Shown in pieces: positions 18,068 to 26,174 of a stretch of 64,000 bases of DNA (positions within the stretch are counted from its first letter, which is position 1; each line of letters starts with the position of its first letter). The notes below the pieces were generated by a model. That model did no database searches, was not told the DNA's origin, and saw nothing but the letters and a program-made list of their open reading frames with translations. This DNA is from Desulfurispora thermophila DSM 16022. GTDB taxonomy: Bacteria; Bacillota; Desulfotomaculia; Desulfotomaculales; Desulfurisporaceae. Position numbers and translations under genes: made by a program. The stretch spans positions 48,324 to 112,323 of the forward strand of contig NZ_AQWN01000012.1 of NCBI RefSeq assembly GCF_000376385.1. The letters are read 5' to 3'.

Positions 18068-19750
18068 ATGTTTAACCTGCGACCCTACCAGCAAGAATGC
18101 CTGGATGTAATTATGGGGTGGTGGCAAAAAGGCATAACCCGTCAGTTGGTCAGTCTTCCTACCGGTGCCGGCAAAACGATTATCTTTGCCAGCCTGGCCC
18201 GCCGGTTAAACACTCGAACCATAATCCTGGCCCACCGGGAGGAGCTGATCAATCAGGCCAGGGATAAGCTGCGCCTGGTCTGGCCGGAAGCAGATGTGGG
18301 CATTGTGGCTGCAGAGCTCAACGAGCATGACAGGCAGGTAGTGTTGGCCAGCGTGCAAACCGCCAGCCGGGAAAAACGCCTGGCCCAGCTGGCTGGCACG
18401 GGCTTTCAGCTCATGATAATAGATGAATGTCACCGGGCTATTACCGGGAGCTATCAACGGGTAATTGAAGCCTTGGGCTTTATGAATAACGAACCGGAGC
18501 GCCTTCTGGTGGGTGTAACCGCTACCGCTTTCCGAACCGACCGCGAAGCCCTGGGCAAGGTGTTTCAGGAAGTGGTCTATGAGCGCACCATAGCCCAGAT
18601 GGTCCGGGAGGGCTACCTGGTCCCCCTCAAGGGCATACAGGTAAAGACCCGCCTCAACCTGGCCGGTATCCACACAGTGGCCGGCGACTACCAGGAAAGC
18701 CAGCTGGCCGCCGTGGTAAACACCAGTGAGGCAAACCGGCTTATAGTGGAGGCTTACCAGCAGTACGCAGCGAACCGTAAGGCCATTGCCTTTACCGTCA
18801 ATGTTCAGCACGCCCAAACCCTGGCCCAGACTTTCCTGGCCGCCGGTATTCCCACTGCCCCGGTGTATGGAGCAATGCCAACCAACGAACGCTGGCACAC
18901 ACTGAAGCATTTTGCTGACGGACAGCTTAAAGTATTAACCAACTGTCAGCTGCTAACGGAAGGCTTTGATGAGCCATCCGTAAGCGCCTTAATCATGGCC
19001 CGCCCCACCAAAAGCAAAGGGCTTTATATCCAGATGGTTGGGCGCGGGACAAGGCTTTTCCCGGGTAAGCAGGATTGCCTGGTCCTGGAGCTGGCCGGTA
19101 ATGACCACGACGTTTGCAGTCTGGCCACCCTGGCCGGCAAGCAGGAACGTAACAGTGGCGGCGGGCCTGCTGTAGACTCCCAGGGCACAAGAAGGGAAAC
19201 TGACTGTCCAGCATTACCCACCACTGGCGAACTGGTAACGCAGGAATATGACCTGCTGGGCAGTAGCCGTTTTGCCTGGGTGGTCCTGGATGGCGGCTTG
19301 TTTAAGCTGCCCCTGGATGGCGGTCAGGCCATATGGATGCGACCGGTAGCGGGTGGATATATGGTGGAGTTTTATTCAGGTCGGGAGTTTGCCCAGCGGC
19401 TGAATGGCCAACCTTTGCCGCTGGAATATGCCCAGGGTATTGCCGAAGACTGGGCGCGGGCCAACATTACCCTGCAGTTTGCTGACAAAAAATCCCCCTG
19501 GCGCAAGCAGCCGGCCAGTTACAAGCAGCTAACTCTTTTAGGACGCATGGGTATAAGAATATGGCCCGGTATGACCGCAGGAGAAGCCAGCGATCTGATT
19601 AACCGTGAAATGGCACGCAAAGAAGCCTGGGCAATAAGCCCAGCAACTGAAAAACAAATCAGGGCCTTACAAAGATACGGTTTTCATGTTGGCCCTGGTC
19701 TAACTAAAGGTGAGGCCGCCCGGTTGTTCAAGCAGGCCAGGGGAAGCTAG
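18068..19750 (+). CDS. SF2 helicase (DEAD/DEAH, SSL2-like)
   Basis: The 560-residue protein has SF2 motifs: Q-like RPYQQECLDVI, motif I LPTGAGKT (30-37), Ia LAHREEL, motif II DECH (119-122), motif III VTATAFR, and the second RecA domain with TEGFDEPSVSALIMARPT and motif VI QMVGRGTRLFPGK. After about 360 it has its own C-terminal region with no recognised domain. Such helicases are common in phages and islands beside primases. It probably remodels replication intermediates. Confidence 0.88.
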   Translation: MFNLRPYQQECLDVIMGWWQKGITRQLVSLPTGAGKTIIFASLARRLNTRTIILAHREELINQARDKLRLVWPEADVGIVAAELNEHDRQVVLASVQTASREKRLAQLAGTGFQLMIIDECHRAITGSYQRVIEALGFMNNEPERLLVGVTATAFRTDREALGKVFQEVVYERTIAQMVREGYLVPLKGIQVKTRLNLAGIHTVAGDYQESQLAAVVNTSEANRLIVEAYQQYAANRKAIAFTVNVQHAQTLAQTFLAAGIPTAPVYGAMPTNERWHTLKHFADGQLKVLTNCQLLTEGFDEPSVSALIMARPTKSKGLYIQMVGRGTRLFPGKQDCLVLELAGNDHDVCSLATLAGKQERNSGGGPAVDSQGTRRETDCPALPTTGELVTQEYDLLGSSRFAWVVLDGGLFKLPLDGGQAIWMRPVAGGYMVEFYSGREFAQRLNGQPLPLEYAQGIAEDWARANITLQFADKKSPWRKQPASYKQLTLLGRMGIRIWPGMTAGEASDLINREMARKEAWAISPATEKQIRALQRYGFHVGPGLTKGEAARLFKQARGS

Positions 19751-19762
19751 AGGAGGGTTAAC

Positions 19763-19942
19763 ATGCCTGATTTTATCACCGTGGGGATTTTTAAACTTGA
19801 GGACCGGCAGCTTATTGTCACAGATGATGACCATTTGGCCCGGTTACCATCGGAAATTGGGTTTGAGGAAATCCTTGCCCTTGAGGAAGTGCGCCGTTTC
19901 ACTAAACCACTGAAAGTGTTGGAGCGCAAAGTAGAAGAATAG
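19763..19942 (+). CDS. 59-residue hypothetical protein
   Basis: An ATG with AGGAGGG at the right distance opens a 59-codon frame (MPDFITVGIFKLEDRQLIVTDDDHLARLP...) ending at TAG 19942, 12 bases after the helicase stop. The protein is acidic with an amphipathic C-terminus. No family is recognised. Gene-like spacing and the ribosome site support it as the last gene of the helicase operon. Confidence 0.65.
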   Translation: MPDFITVGIFKLEDRQLIVTDDDHLARLPSEIGFEEILALEEVRRFTKPLKVLERKVEE

Positions 19943-20113
19943 TCAGACTGATTTATTTACGAACTGAGGTTTAGGGAAATGGCGTTCGGTTTGTGGCAAA
20001 AATAAAACAGGTATCAAGGTAGCTGTGCCGCGCGGGATAGGATAACCAGGGCCGGAAGCCCTGGCCGTATGAACGGCGGTGTGGCTTTAGATACATTGAA
20101 GGGGGCGGGTCTG

Positions 20114-20638
20114 ATGCCGTCCACTCGCAAGCGGGCGGAATGGCTACTGGCTAACTTCCCAGGGCACTGGCGGCGGCTACAGGAGGAACGCGAGGCAGCC
20201 GAGGCCACCAGCCTGCAGGCTATCCGCTTGGATGCGGGCAGTCACAGCAAGGGTACTTACTCTGACCGGACGGCCAAAACGGCCCTGTCTCTTGTAGAGC
20301 TGGCCGCCCGGGAGTGGGAGCTTGACCTGGTTCGGCAGTGGATTGACCACAGTATGCCGGCCGAAGCCCGCCCCTTGCTCCTGGCCGTGTGGCGGTCCCG
20401 CCAGTGGGGATGGCGCTGGATAAGCAGGGAACTTCATCAATCACCTCACTTGTGTCGCACTGAATGGGATACCCTGGTTGCTCAACTTGCTGATTGGCTG
20501 AAAGGAGGCTGCGGTAGTGGATTGGCTGGAGCGGGACACGGAACTGGAGGACTGGCTGTGCAAGTTGGGGGCCCGGCAGCGGGCCGCTCAGGCCCGCAAG
20601 GAGAATTTAGCCCGGGAGCGGGCTGGGCAAATGTATAA
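20114..20638 (+). CDS. Hypothetical element protein, Trp-rich helical
   Basis: The start is placed at ATG 20114 (MPSTRKRAEWLLANFPGHW), which has GAAGGGGGCG upstream, rather than the ATG at 20069. Residues 1-135 are helical and Trp-rich (AAREWELDLVRQWIDHSM, AVWRSRQWGWRWISRELHQSP), resembling phage helix-turn-helix late regulators in style, without a firm family. The last 40 codons are Gly-rich and overlap the next gene in another frame, so the natural end may differ. It belongs to the satellite's mid region. Confidence 0.55.
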   Translation: MPSTRKRAEWLLANFPGHWRRLQEEREAAEATSLQAIRLDAGSHSKGTYSDRTAKTALSLVELAAREWELDLVRQWIDHSMPAEARPLLLAVWRSRQWGWRWISRELHQSPHLCRTEWDTLVAQLADWLKGGCGSGLAGAGHGTGGLAVQVGGPAAGRSGPQGEFSPGAGWANV

Positions 20639-20822
20639 TTCTGCCCCGCCCCCGGGGGAGGACGTACCGGAAAGCCTCTGCTGGTCCTGCCTGCGGGCGG
20701 GATGGGACTGCCTGTGTGAGTGGCCGCCTGTCTTGCCGGCGGGGGCACAGGTGGTTAAGTGGCGGCATGGAGATGAGATGCTGCACGTAGTGGCGGAATG
20801 CCCGTGGTACTGGCCGGAGTAG
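20517..20822 (+). CDS. Hypothetical Cys/Trp-rich small protein
   Basis: A GTG start behind AAAGGAGG opens a 101-codon frame. The N-terminal third is charged and helical (ERDTELEDWLCKLGARQRAAQARK). The rest holds CWSCLRAGWDCLCEWPP, a possible Cys4 metal knuckle, and ends ECPWYWPE. It overlaps the preceding frame by 122 bases, unusual for two real genes, so one of the two ends is doubtful. No family recognised. Confidence 0.55.
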   Translation: MDWLERDTELEDWLCKLGARQRAAQARKENLARERAGQMYNSAPPPGEDVPESLCWSCLRAGWDCLCEWPPVLPAGAQVVKWRHGDEMLHVVAECPWYWPE

Positions 20823-21146
20823 GGGGGGTTAATATCTGGTGTTCTATAGCCCCAGACCGCACGACCAGCTTTGCTCACACCACCGCGATTTTCGTCAGGG
20901 GGGGATTAATCCTCGGTCGCATAAAAGCCATACCGTTACATCCAAGAGGGTTGTTTTATCAAACATAAACGCCACCAACTATGGCCGAGGCAAACGAGGC
21001 TCCCCAGCCCGGTTTCAGGCTGCCCGCTCCAGGGCTTAACCAGGGGGATGCCGCTACCGAAGTTGGCGAAGAAGTTTGCACACTAAAAATTAGTTCACTG
21101 TGACCTAAATATTCCACATGAAATAATTTTGAAGGAGGGAATAAAA
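20823..21146. other. Intergenic stretch with a possible 40-residue frame
   Basis: No confident gene lies here. An ATG at 20981 opens a 40-codon frame (MAEANEAPQPGFRLPAPGLN...) ending at 21103, but no ribosome site precedes it. The rest shows no clear promoter or terminator. Confidence 0.3.
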
Positions 21147-21554
21147 GTGTCGGATCCCAAGAACCAGCCGTTAACGGTAATAGAATTACCTAACCACATA
21201 GCCAGTTTTTGCGAGGAAACACTGTGCCTTTTCCCACAGTACAAGCATGAGCTAATGGAGCTTACGAGAGAATCCCGGGAGCGGGGCGAAGTGAACCACT
21301 ACCTGTTTATGAGACTGGAAGCCCACTGGTACCATTTACGCTTCTATGCTGAAGCTGTGGACCACCTGTTAACCAGATTAAACCGGGAGGAACGTCAACT
21401 TGTAGCTATGCACTATTTCATGCGCATGCCCCGGCAGGTTGTTTGCGAAAAAATGGATATAGACGAGGACATATTTTACTGCTACCAGAAGCGAATCCTG
21501 CAGCTGCTGGCCCACCGGTTGGGTCTGTGGCCGTTTGCGGAATCAACTCCATGA
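21147..21554 (+). CDS. RinA/ArpU-like phage transcription regulator
   Basis: The start is GTG 21147 with GAAGGAGGGA upstream; the TTG at 21129 would put that site inside the gene. The 135-residue protein ends in a sigma-70 region-4-like HTH: LNREERQLVAMHYFMRMPRQVVCEKMDIDEDIFYCYQKRILQLLAHRLGL. RinA/ArpU family proteins activate late or packaging genes in phages and appear in phage satellites. Here no late gene follows; the next feature is a block of 11-bp repeats. Confidence 0.7.
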   Translation: MSDPKNQPLTVIELPNHIASFCEETLCLFPQYKHELMELTRESRERGEVNHYLFMRLEAHWYHLRFYAEAVDHLLTRLNREERQLVAMHYFMRMPRQVVCEKMDIDEDIFYCYQKRILQLLAHRLGLWPFAESTP

Positions 21555-22236
21555 CATACCGGAGCAAGAGCGCTGCAGGCCCACAGCCAGCGCGGGTCCT
21601 TCTGGTAGCCTGCGACCTAGCGGGTCTGACGAGCCCCGAAAGCCGTCCAGGTGCAAATGTTTTTTTTGCTCGGGTTTTCTTTACCGCGTACCTTTTTTCG
21701 CAGTTTTTTCGCAGTTATTTCGCGGCTGAAATCCCACAGCCAAGCCTTTTTTCGCTTAATTCGCTTTTTTCGCAGTGTAATCCAAAATAGAAACGGAAGT
21801 CATTCTTTGTGGCGTACCGCTGAAAAAATTTCGGGGCTCGCCAGACCCGCAATGATTTTACCCCTGGAAGGACCCAGGCTACCCCCCGGCCCGAAAAAGT
21901 TTGCAAACCCGCCCCCAGACCGCGCGCCCCGTATTCTGTGAGATAAATTCCGCTTATAGATTTTTGCCCCGCTCCCCAGGGATTGACTTGCCGTCCGGTG
22001 GCGGGGCAAGTACCAGGTATAAACACAATAATGGAAAAGGGAGTAATTATTAATTACACCCTTTGGTCTGGTGCTGCCAACCGCTGTCCAATGCCCCTCA
22101 TTTTGCCTACATCTGCAGGTAGGATTTATTACATTACCATCCCAATTAAAGCCAGCTGAAGGCCATCCTGATGCACTTGAAAGGCATTGTGAGAGGGGCG
22201 GGGTAATACTGTCCCACCTCTTCATCATGGGGTTGG
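21555..22236. other. Gene-poor stretch between the RinA-like gene and hicAB
   Basis: About 680 bp without a supported gene. It contains the 11-bp T6CGCAG repeats and several GC-rich blocks. The 68-codon plus-strand frame at 22071-22277 has no ribosome site and overlaps the hicA terminator, so it is not called. Confidence 0.4.
21693..21775 (+). repeat. 11-bp T-rich repeats (TTTTTTCGCAG)
   Basis: TTTTTTCGCAG occurs at 21693-21703 and 21704-21714 head to tail, then as TTATTTCGCGG at 21715-21725, again as TTTTTTCGCTT at 21747-21757 and exactly at 21765-21775. The first three units repeat every 11 bp, about one helical turn, as expected for a multimeric DNA-binding protein. Position next to a RinA-like gene makes a packaging (small terminase) or regulatory site conceivable. 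Confidence 0.6.
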
Positions 22237-22271
22237 TTTTTGCAAAAAACAAAGACCGCCCACAAGGGCGG
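22237..22271 (-). terminator. Terminator after hicA copy 2
   Basis: On the minus strand CCGCCC and GGGCGG (22271-22257, four-base loop) are followed by TCTTTGTTTTTT, directly after the hicA stop. Confidence 0.75.
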
Positions 22272-22273
22272 CG

Positions 22274-22498
22274 TTAGAGCAGGTCTATCAATTCTTCTAC
22301 GGTCAGCCCGGCCTGGTTGAGGATGGATTTAACAACAATGGGGCTAAGCACTTCGCCTGCATGTACCGGCACCGTAACGAGCGGGCTTCCAGGCCTGGAC
22401 AGGTGGTGATGACTACCGGATACTCTCACCACTTCAAACCCTGCCCGTTGCAAGGCTCTTAAAATTTCCTTTCCTGTCACTCGGGGTAGCCGTGTCAT
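22274..22498 (-). CDS. hicA: HicA-type mRNA interferase toxin, copy 2
   Basis: The 74-residue protein is identical to the copy at 13576-13800 except His31 and Ser38. GSHHHLSRPG carries the catalytic His. Inside the integrative element, it ends the XRE-hicB-hicA operon and has its own terminator. As an element-borne toxin it could stabilise the island or act against helper phages (inference). Confidence 0.93.
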   Translation of the reverse strand: MTRLPRVTGKEILRALQRAGFEVVRVSGSHHHLSRPGSPLVTVPVHAGEVLSPIVVKSILNQAGLTVEELIDLL

Positions 22499-22722
22499 AC
22501 CACACTTACCTGCACTTCCGCAAATTCCACATCGCTGTTAGGAATCGGCTGGCCTATTGCCTTAGCTGCCTCAAGGTAGCCGGTTATAGCTTCCTGGATA
22601 CGCTCCAGAGCTTCTTCTCTGTTTTTGCCCTGAGTGATACAGCCGGGTAGTGCCGGCACAGTGACGACAAACACCTTTTCATCCGGGCACCACTCCAGGA
22701 TTACTTTAAACCTGCGCTGCAT
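22495..22722 (-). CDS. hicB: HicB-type antitoxin, copy 2
   Basis: The 75-residue HicB domain has two differences from copy 1. It overlaps hicA by 4 bases and the upstream XRE gene by 17 bases. The ATG is preceded by GGGAGGAAAACCAAA, suitable as a ribosome site. Because the protein lacks a DNA-binding tail, the co-encoded XRE protein may be the operon's regulator. Confidence 0.92.
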   Translation of the reverse strand: MQRRFKVILEWCPDEKVFVVTVPALPGCITQGKNREEALERIQEAITGYLEAAKAIGQPIPNSDVEFAEVQVSVV

Positions 22723-22942
22723 TTTGGTTTTCCTCCCTTGCGGCGGGGATGTACATAATTATGTCATTAGGTTGACAATTGAAGTACCTGCAAATCCTTT
22801 CGATGACCTCAAGCGAAACATACCCACCCCGCCCCATTTTAGCAATAGTTGAAGGTGATAAATCCAGAGCTAGCCGTAATTGTTCTTTGGTCATGCCTTC
22901 ATCAATTAGCTTTTTCCATAATGGGTTATATGTAAACGGCAT
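22706..22942 (-). CDS. XRE-family (Cro/CI-type) regulator
   Basis: The 78-residue protein carries an HTH: WKKLIDEGMTKEQLRLALDLSPSTIAKMGRGGYVSLEVIERICRYFNCQPNDIIMYI. It is transcribed away from the HIRAN-int side from a strong divergent promoter region and is translationally linked to hicB-hicA. It probably represses the divergent promoter, like the master repressor of a lysogenic phage or satellite. Ribosome site GGGAGGGG before the ATG. Confidence 0.85.
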   Translation of the reverse strand: MPFTYNPLWKKLIDEGMTKEQLRLALDLSPSTIAKMGRGGYVSLEVIERICRYFNCQPNDIIMYIPAAREENQNAAQV

Positions 22943-22966
22943 TGGTTACCCCTCCCTTGTCTATAC

Positions 22967-23043
22967 ATTATAATAGCAAGCCTACATAAAGTCAAAGAAA
23001 TTATATAAAATATGTTGACATAATCTACAATATAATGTAGAAT
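22967..23043. promoter_or_regulatory. Divergent promoters with operator-like dyad
   Basis: Minus strand: TTGACT (22995-22990), 17 bp, TATAAT (22972-22967), driving XRE-hicBA. Plus strand: TTGACA (23015-23020), 17 bp, TAGAAT (23038-23043), driving the HIRAN gene and possibly int. A dyad CTACAATATAATGTAG (23025-23040) overlaps the plus promoter, and a half site CTACAT lies at 22982-22987 in the minus spacer. This is the layout of a genetic switch. Confidence 0.75.
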
Positions 23044-23075
23044 ATCTATACAAACCCAAAAGGAGGGAACCGCCA

Positions 23076-23522
23076 ATGCAAAGACAAATAGCCTTAACCC
23101 TGGCGCACAGCCTGATGAAGGCCCGCCACCTGAAGCGGGAGGAAGCCCTCAAGTTGGCCTGGAAGGTAGCCCGGGCGGACAAGCTCAGGACCAGAGTACA
23201 TGGCGTCAGCTTCGGCAATCGGCAGCGACTGCTGCAGCGCCTGGCACAGTACAGCCCGGAGCTGGTACAATTCACCCTGGTACGGGAGAAGAACAACCGG
23301 ACCGACAGCAATGCCATAGCTGTGGTGGCCACAGTGGCCGGTAAAGGCAGTGCGGTAATTGGCTACATACGGAAGACGGCAGCCCAGGTGCTGGCACCGG
23401 TACTGGACCGGCTGGGTGGCCGGCTGGAGGCCCACCTGGAACGTATCACTTGTGCCAATACCTACTACGGCGCAACCATTAGCTTTAGCTTCAACCAAAA
23501 CTGCAGGGAGCGGGCAGCGTAA
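23076..23522 (+). CDS. HIRAN-domain protein
   Basis: The 148-residue protein has a short helical N-terminus and a HIRAN-like domain from about residue 42: VHGVSFGNRQRLLQRLA, LVREKNNRTDSNAIAVVATVAGKGSAVIGYIRKTAAQVLAPVLDRLGG. HIRAN domains bind DNA 3' ends in helicases such as HLTF; free-standing versions are common in mobile elements. Ribosome site AAAGGAGGGA before ATG 23076. It is the first gene of the int-side operon under the divergent promoter. Confidence 0.75.
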   Translation: MQRQIALTLAHSLMKARHLKREEALKLAWKVARADKLRTRVHGVSFGNRQRLLQRLAQYSPELVQFTLVREKNNRTDSNAIAVVATVAGKGSAVIGYIRKTAAQVLAPVLDRLGGRLEAHLERITCANTYYGATISFSFNQNCRERAA

Positions 23523-23572
23523 AGCCCCGCTCCCCGGGCTCAATTAAAAAATAACAGGAGGTGGAACAAAAA

Positions 23573-23917
23573 ATGCCGCAAGCAGGTTTAAAGGAAATGA
23601 AACGCAATAATGGACCCAGTGTACTGGCCTGGTCCCACATGGTAGCCGGTGACTTTCTGACGGATCTTACGGACTTCTTCTATAGCCGGCATGATAGGAT
23701 ACAGTTGTCCCGCAAGTATATGAATTATAACGATGATGTAGCCAATTATTACGACAAGCTTTTGGCAACGCAGCTGAGTGAAGAGCAGAAAAGGCTACTG
23801 CACAAGCTGATAGACGCGACAGACTACAGGGAAAGCGAGGTGCTGGATATAGCCTATGGCCGGGGCTTTAGCGATGGTGTGCGGTTTGTGATACAGGCCC
23901 TGTGCATATCAAGTTAG
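23573..23917 (+). CDS. Hypothetical helical protein of mobile elements (DUF6809-like)
   Basis: The start is ATG 23573 with GGAGGTGG eight bases upstream. The 114-residue protein is all helical: LADLTDFFYSRHDRI-type first half, then YYDKLLATQLSEEQKRLLHKLIDATDYRESEVLDIAYGRGFSDGVRFVIQAL. The pattern of a conserved GFxxG near the C-terminus recalls small Firmicute phage/ICE proteins of the DUF6809 type; this assignment is from memory of the pattern. It lies between the HIRAN gene and int. Function unknown. Confidence 0.55.
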   Translation: MPQAGLKEMKRNNGPSVLAWSHMVAGDFLTDLTDFFYSRHDRIQLSRKYMNYNDDVANYYDKLLATQLSEEQKRLLHKLIDATDYRESEVLDIAYGRGFSDGVRFVIQALCISS

Positions 23918-23969
23918 GCAGGGCGGGTGGCGGGTCATGCTTGCAGCCCGCTACCCTTATTTACTCCTC

Positions 23970-23985
23970 TTTTGTGTACACAAAA
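23970..23985. promoter_or_regulatory. 16-bp perfect palindrome before int
   Basis: TTTTGTGTACACAAAA is a perfect 16-bp palindrome 60 bp upstream of the integrase start. It is probably a binding site for a dimeric regulator of int, or of the XRE type. Confidence 0.5.
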
Positions 23986-24044
23986 CCCATTAGAATGAAT
24001 AACGCCATTGGGGAAATGTTATCATTTGGTAGGAGGTGGCATTT

Positions 24045-25253
24045 TTGGCTGGCAAGCGCGGACATGGTGAGGGGACCATTGTAAAGCGGCCTGACGGTAG
24101 GTGGATGGCTCAAATAAGTATTGGAGCGGACCCATCTACTGGCAAGCCCAAAAGGATGACTAAATACTTTAAAACCCGCAAAGAGGCACAGGAGTGGTTG
24201 GCACGGGTGCAGCATGAGCAGGTGACTGGAGCTTTTGTAGAGCCGGCAAAAATAACTCTGGGGGAGTGGTTAATCAGGTGGTTAGATGTGTATGTTAAAC
24301 CCAAAGTAAAACCGTCCAGCTATGTGAATTATTTGGATGTGGCACAAAAACACATAATTCCCGCACTGGGCTCAAGTTTTTTGCAATCCTTGCGGACAAA
24401 CGCCATTCAAGAATTTTACAATCAGAAGCACGAGAATGGCCGCCTGGACGGCCAGGGGGGGTTATCACCAAGAATAATTCACCTAATACACCAGGTGCTG
24501 AATGGTTGTCTCAAGCAGGCTGTCAGAGAAAGGTTGATTACCAATAATCCGGCAGAATATACCACCAGGCCTAGCTTAAAATACCGTGAGATGTCACCAC
24601 TTTCAGCGGAAGAAGTGAGGCTTTATCTTGAGGCGGCAAAAGAGGACAGGCTTTATGCAGCTTTTTTGTTAGAGGTATCTACAGGCTTGCGGCGGGGGGA
24701 GTTGCTGGCCTTAACCTGGGACTGTATTGACCTGATGGGTGGAACACTTGTGGTAAAGCGGACACTTGCCCGGGTGCGAATAGCAGATACAGGTAAGTCT
24801 GTGCTATTATTCTCTGAACCGAAAACGGAAAGCGGAAAGCGATCCATTCCTCTACTCCCGGAAGTGGTTCAGGAACTGAAGAAGCACAGGGCACGCCAGG
24901 CCCAGGAAAAACTTTTCTTCGGGCAGGAATACCAGGACCAAAACCTGGTTTTTGCCACCCCATTGGGAACACCGATAGAACCACGCAATTTTCACCGTAA
25001 ACACTCGCAGGTATTACGCAAGGCAGGTTTAAGACACGTCAGGTTGCATGACCTACGGCATACTTTTGCCACAATATTACTGCAGGAAGGAGAAAACCCG
25101 GAAAACCTGCGGGATCTGCTGGGACATACAAAGACAAGCACAACTCTTGACCTGTACTGTCACTCCACACTGGAAGGAAAAAAGAAGGCTGTTTCGAAAT
25201 TACAAGGAGTGCTTTTCAGTGAAAAAAATAAAAACACCTCTTCTGGGACTTGA
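24045..25253 (+). CDS. int: Tyrosine integrase of the element
   Basis: The start is taken as TTG 24045 (MAGKRGHGEGTIVKRPDGRW), with AGGAGG eight bases before it; the GTG at 24036 touches that site. The 402-residue phage-type integrase has an N-terminal arm-binding domain (1-60), an SAM-like core-binding domain (65-165) and a catalytic domain with STGLRRGELLAL (Arg), HDLRHTFA (His-x-x-Arg) and LLGHTKTSTTLDLYCH (His and the Tyr nucleophile). It reads toward and lies next to its target tRNA-Gly, the usual arrangement. Confidence 0.96.
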   Translation: MAGKRGHGEGTIVKRPDGRWMAQISIGADPSTGKPKRMTKYFKTRKEAQEWLARVQHEQVTGAFVEPAKITLGEWLIRWLDVYVKPKVKPSSYVNYLDVAQKHIIPALGSSFLQSLRTNAIQEFYNQKHENGRLDGQGGLSPRIIHLIHQVLNGCLKQAVRERLITNNPAEYTTRPSLKYREMSPLSAEEVRLYLEAAKEDRLYAAFLLEVSTGLRRGELLALTWDCIDLMGGTLVVKRTLARVRIADTGKSVLLFSEPKTESGKRSIPLLPEVVQELKKHRARQAQEKLFFGQEYQDQNLVFATPLGTPIEPRNFHRKHSQVLRKAGLRHVRLHDLRHTFATILLQEGENPENLRDLLGHTKTSTTLDLYCHSTLEGKKKAVSKLQGVLFSEKNKNTSSGT

Positions 25254-25260
25254 GGTGTTT
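25232..25260 (+). terminator. Terminator overlapping the int stop
   Basis: AAACACCTC (25232-25240) pairs with GAGGTGTTT (25252-25260). The TGA stop of int is inside the second arm. It keeps int transcription from running into the tRNA. Confidence 0.6.
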
Positions 25261-25271
25261 CCCTATTTTCA

Positions 25272-25291
25272 TTGCAGTAAGATTGCAGTAA
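25272..25291. repeat. Integrase arm-type sites, right end
   Basis: TTGCAGTAA at 25272-25280 and 25283-25291 repeats with an 11-bp period, the same pair as at 14329-14348. Confidence 0.7.
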
Positions 25292-25338
25292 ACCTTACCT
25301 CTTGTGCAACCTGCTACGGTTGCTATCCCTTGGTATTA

Positions 25339-25414
<76 letters not shown>

Positions 25415-25548
25415 CTGCAGTTACATAGTATACCACATTCGGCGCGTTTGTCAATGGAAAAGGCGTTTGCGGGGCTGCCACCGGTAGCGCGCCGAAAAGA
25501 TGCCGGATGAAGGAAGATCAGCGGCCGCAAACCCCGGGCCGGCAAAGA

Positions 25549-25575
25549 GCACCTGCCCGGCTGAGGCAGGTGCTG
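25549..25575 (-). terminator. Terminator after the Cys-rich envelope gene
   Basis: AGCACCTGCC and GGCAGGTGCT form a 10-bp stem, followed on the minus strand by CTTTGCC; it is close to the stop at 25588. Confidence 0.6.
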
Positions 25576-25587
25576 AAAAGCGGGGTT

Positions 25588-26049
25588 TTATTCGTCTTCC
25601 CTCTCACTCTCATCCTCATCCCGCCAGGGGTGGCAGGGCGGGCAGGGCGGTTTTTCGCAGGGCGGGTCGCAGCAGGGCAGGCCGTCCTCGCAGCGTTTGG
25701 CGCTGACAAAGACCGAATCGCTGGGGCGGAAGGCGAAGATCTTGATCAAAAACATTTTGTTGGTGGCGCAGACCGGAAAGAGCCATTCGCCGCACTCGTC
25801 GGTGAAGGTATGCCCTTCCGAAGTCAGTTGCACATGGCAGTCGCAGGGGTCTACCGGTTTGCCGCAGGTGTCTTTGGCCGGCAGGGAGAAGATCTTGACT
25901 ACGGCGCCCTCCACGGGCTGGCCGTTGCAGTCAATCACCCGCCCGTGCAGTACCGCCCGGTTATCGTCGCACAGGGTGAGGTTGCCCACATCCACCTGTT
26001 TGCCCGGCGGCACATTTTTTATTCTGTAACGGGTCAATCGGAAGCTCAT
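25588..26049 (-). CDS. Hypothetical protein with carboxypeptidase-regulatory-like fold
   Basis: The start is ATG 26049 (MSFRLTRYRI) with GGGAGGT upstream; the in-frame ATG at 26085 lacks a site. The 153-residue protein has a beta-sandwich pattern of CarboxypepD_reg/transthyretin type: AVLHGRVIDCNGQPVEGAVVKIF, then FTDECGEWLFPVCATNKMFLIKIFAF. The tail is rich in Cys and Pro and ends in a Glu/Asp run (CCDPPCEKPPCPPCHPW). No signal peptide is seen. Cys-rich tails of this kind occur in spore-surface proteins, but that role is a guess. Confidence 0.65.
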   Translation of the reverse strand: MSFRLTRYRIKNVPPGKQVDVGNLTLCDDNRAVLHGRVIDCNGQPVEGAVVKIFSLPAKDTCGKPVDPCDCHVQLTSEGHTFTDECGEWLFPVCATNKMFLIKIFAFRPSDSVFVSAKRCEDGLPCCDPPCEKPPCPPCHPWRDEDESEREDE

Positions 26050-26174
26050 AAAATTACCTCCCGGCACGATATCTTGCTTCATCATACGTGTCCGGGAGGC
26101 GGATGGTGTTAAGTTTCCGGATGGTATGTTCTGTCAGTTCCGGGCTGCCGGTCCGGCGGGCCGGCTCGGGTGAA

